Positions 5,710 through 5,835 of a DNA stretch of 5,835 bases are shown in pieces. The notes beneath the pieces are model-generated. The model had not been told where the DNA came from and did not search any database. It saw nothing but the letters and a program-made list of their open reading frames with translations. Numbering within the stretch: position 1 is the stretch's first letter; each line of letters opens with the position of its first letter. The translations under genes and the position numbers were made by a program. The DNA is from Thermotoga sp. (GTDB lineage: Bacteria; Thermotogota; Thermotogae; B3-G13), in contig QNAT01000091.1 of the NCBI GenBank assembly GCA_003641555.1, forward strand, positions 1-5,835, read 5' to 3'.

Positions 5710-5835
5710 GGCTATGACGAAATTTGCTAAAATTCTTCGTAAAAATGTTAAAAATGATAAACTCGCTTCGCTCAGACAGTATCATTTTCTTAACGCATTT
5801 TTTCTCGAATTCCTTAACGCAAATTTCGTAATGCC
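5710..5835. repeat. Long imperfect inverted repeat (MITE- or REP-like element)
   Basis: The two halves are reverse complements with small bulges. The outer arms ACGAAATTTGC (5717-5727) and GCAAATTTCGT (5819-5829) match perfectly over 11 bp; the inner arms AAAATGATA (5751-5759) and TATCATTTT (5780-5788) match perfectly over 9 bp. Between them GTTAA (5747-5751) pairs with TTAAC (5790-5794), and AATTC occurs in both arms. The 20-base loop contains CTCGCTTCGCTC (5762-5773), which reads the same in mirror order; its minus strand holds GCGAAGC, known as an unusually stable DNA mini-hairpin. The ends pair roughly as GGC and GCC, with GCC at the last base of the window, so the element may continue. 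No reading frame is seen in it. It fits a non-autonomous mobile or REP-like repeat; without genome-wide copies this is inference. Confidence 0.6.

Overview
The window is AT-rich DNA from a bacterium. It carries one tightly packed block of six genes, all read on the minus strand (right to left), with a short non-coding stretch at each end. Arginine is mostly AGA/AGG, isoleucine ATA is frequent, and two of the six genes start at non-ATG codons (TTG and GTG). The proteins are clear family members but rather divergent. Together with the short dispersed-type repeats at both ends, this suggests an uncultivated, Gram-negative-type candidate phylum, perhaps Omnitrophota, Aerophobota or a relative. The phylum guess is inference only; a gene tree of the CTP synthase would settle it.

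Layout from right to left (transcription order): (1) 5710-5835, a long imperfect inverted repeat whose loop holds the mirror-symmetric CTCGCTTCGCTC motif; it may continue past the window edge. (2) 5624-5709, the pyrG leader, with a 29-bp near-palindrome at 5665-5693, a weak candidate promoter and a good Shine-Dalgarno before a TTG start. (3) pyrG, a complete CTP synthase. (4) A PilC/GspF inner-membrane platform protein, 4 bp after pyrG. (5) A PilM-like actin-fold protein; its start is best placed at a GTG at 2828, 4 bp after the pilC stop, not at the ATG at 2915. (6) A PilN-like, (7) a PilO/GspM-like and (8) a PilP/GspC-like protein, joined by overlaps of 7, 4 and 4 bp. (9) 1-41, downstream of the last stop, a short repeat made of two ATTCGTG units with no recognisable terminator.

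How the genes work together: PilM (cytoplasm), PilN and PilO (single-pass membrane proteins) and the PilP/GspC-like protein make up the alignment complex that in type IV pilus and type II secretion machines links the inner-membrane platform (PilC/GspF) to the outer-membrane secretin. The set is a hybrid. PilM and PilN are separate, as in type IV pili (type II systems fuse them as GspL), but the last protein has an N-terminal transmembrane anchor like GspC and no lipobox of the PilP kind. The assembly ATPase, the pilins, the prepilin peptidase and the secretin are not in this window. The co-directional pyrG with only 4 bp of spacing suggests that nucleotide synthesis and the pilus/secretion platform share a transcript.

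I see no wholly new system here. The points most worth a second look are the hybrid alignment complex, the altered phosphate-2 motif of PilM, the pyrG linkage, the palindrome upstream of pyrG and the two flanking repeats.
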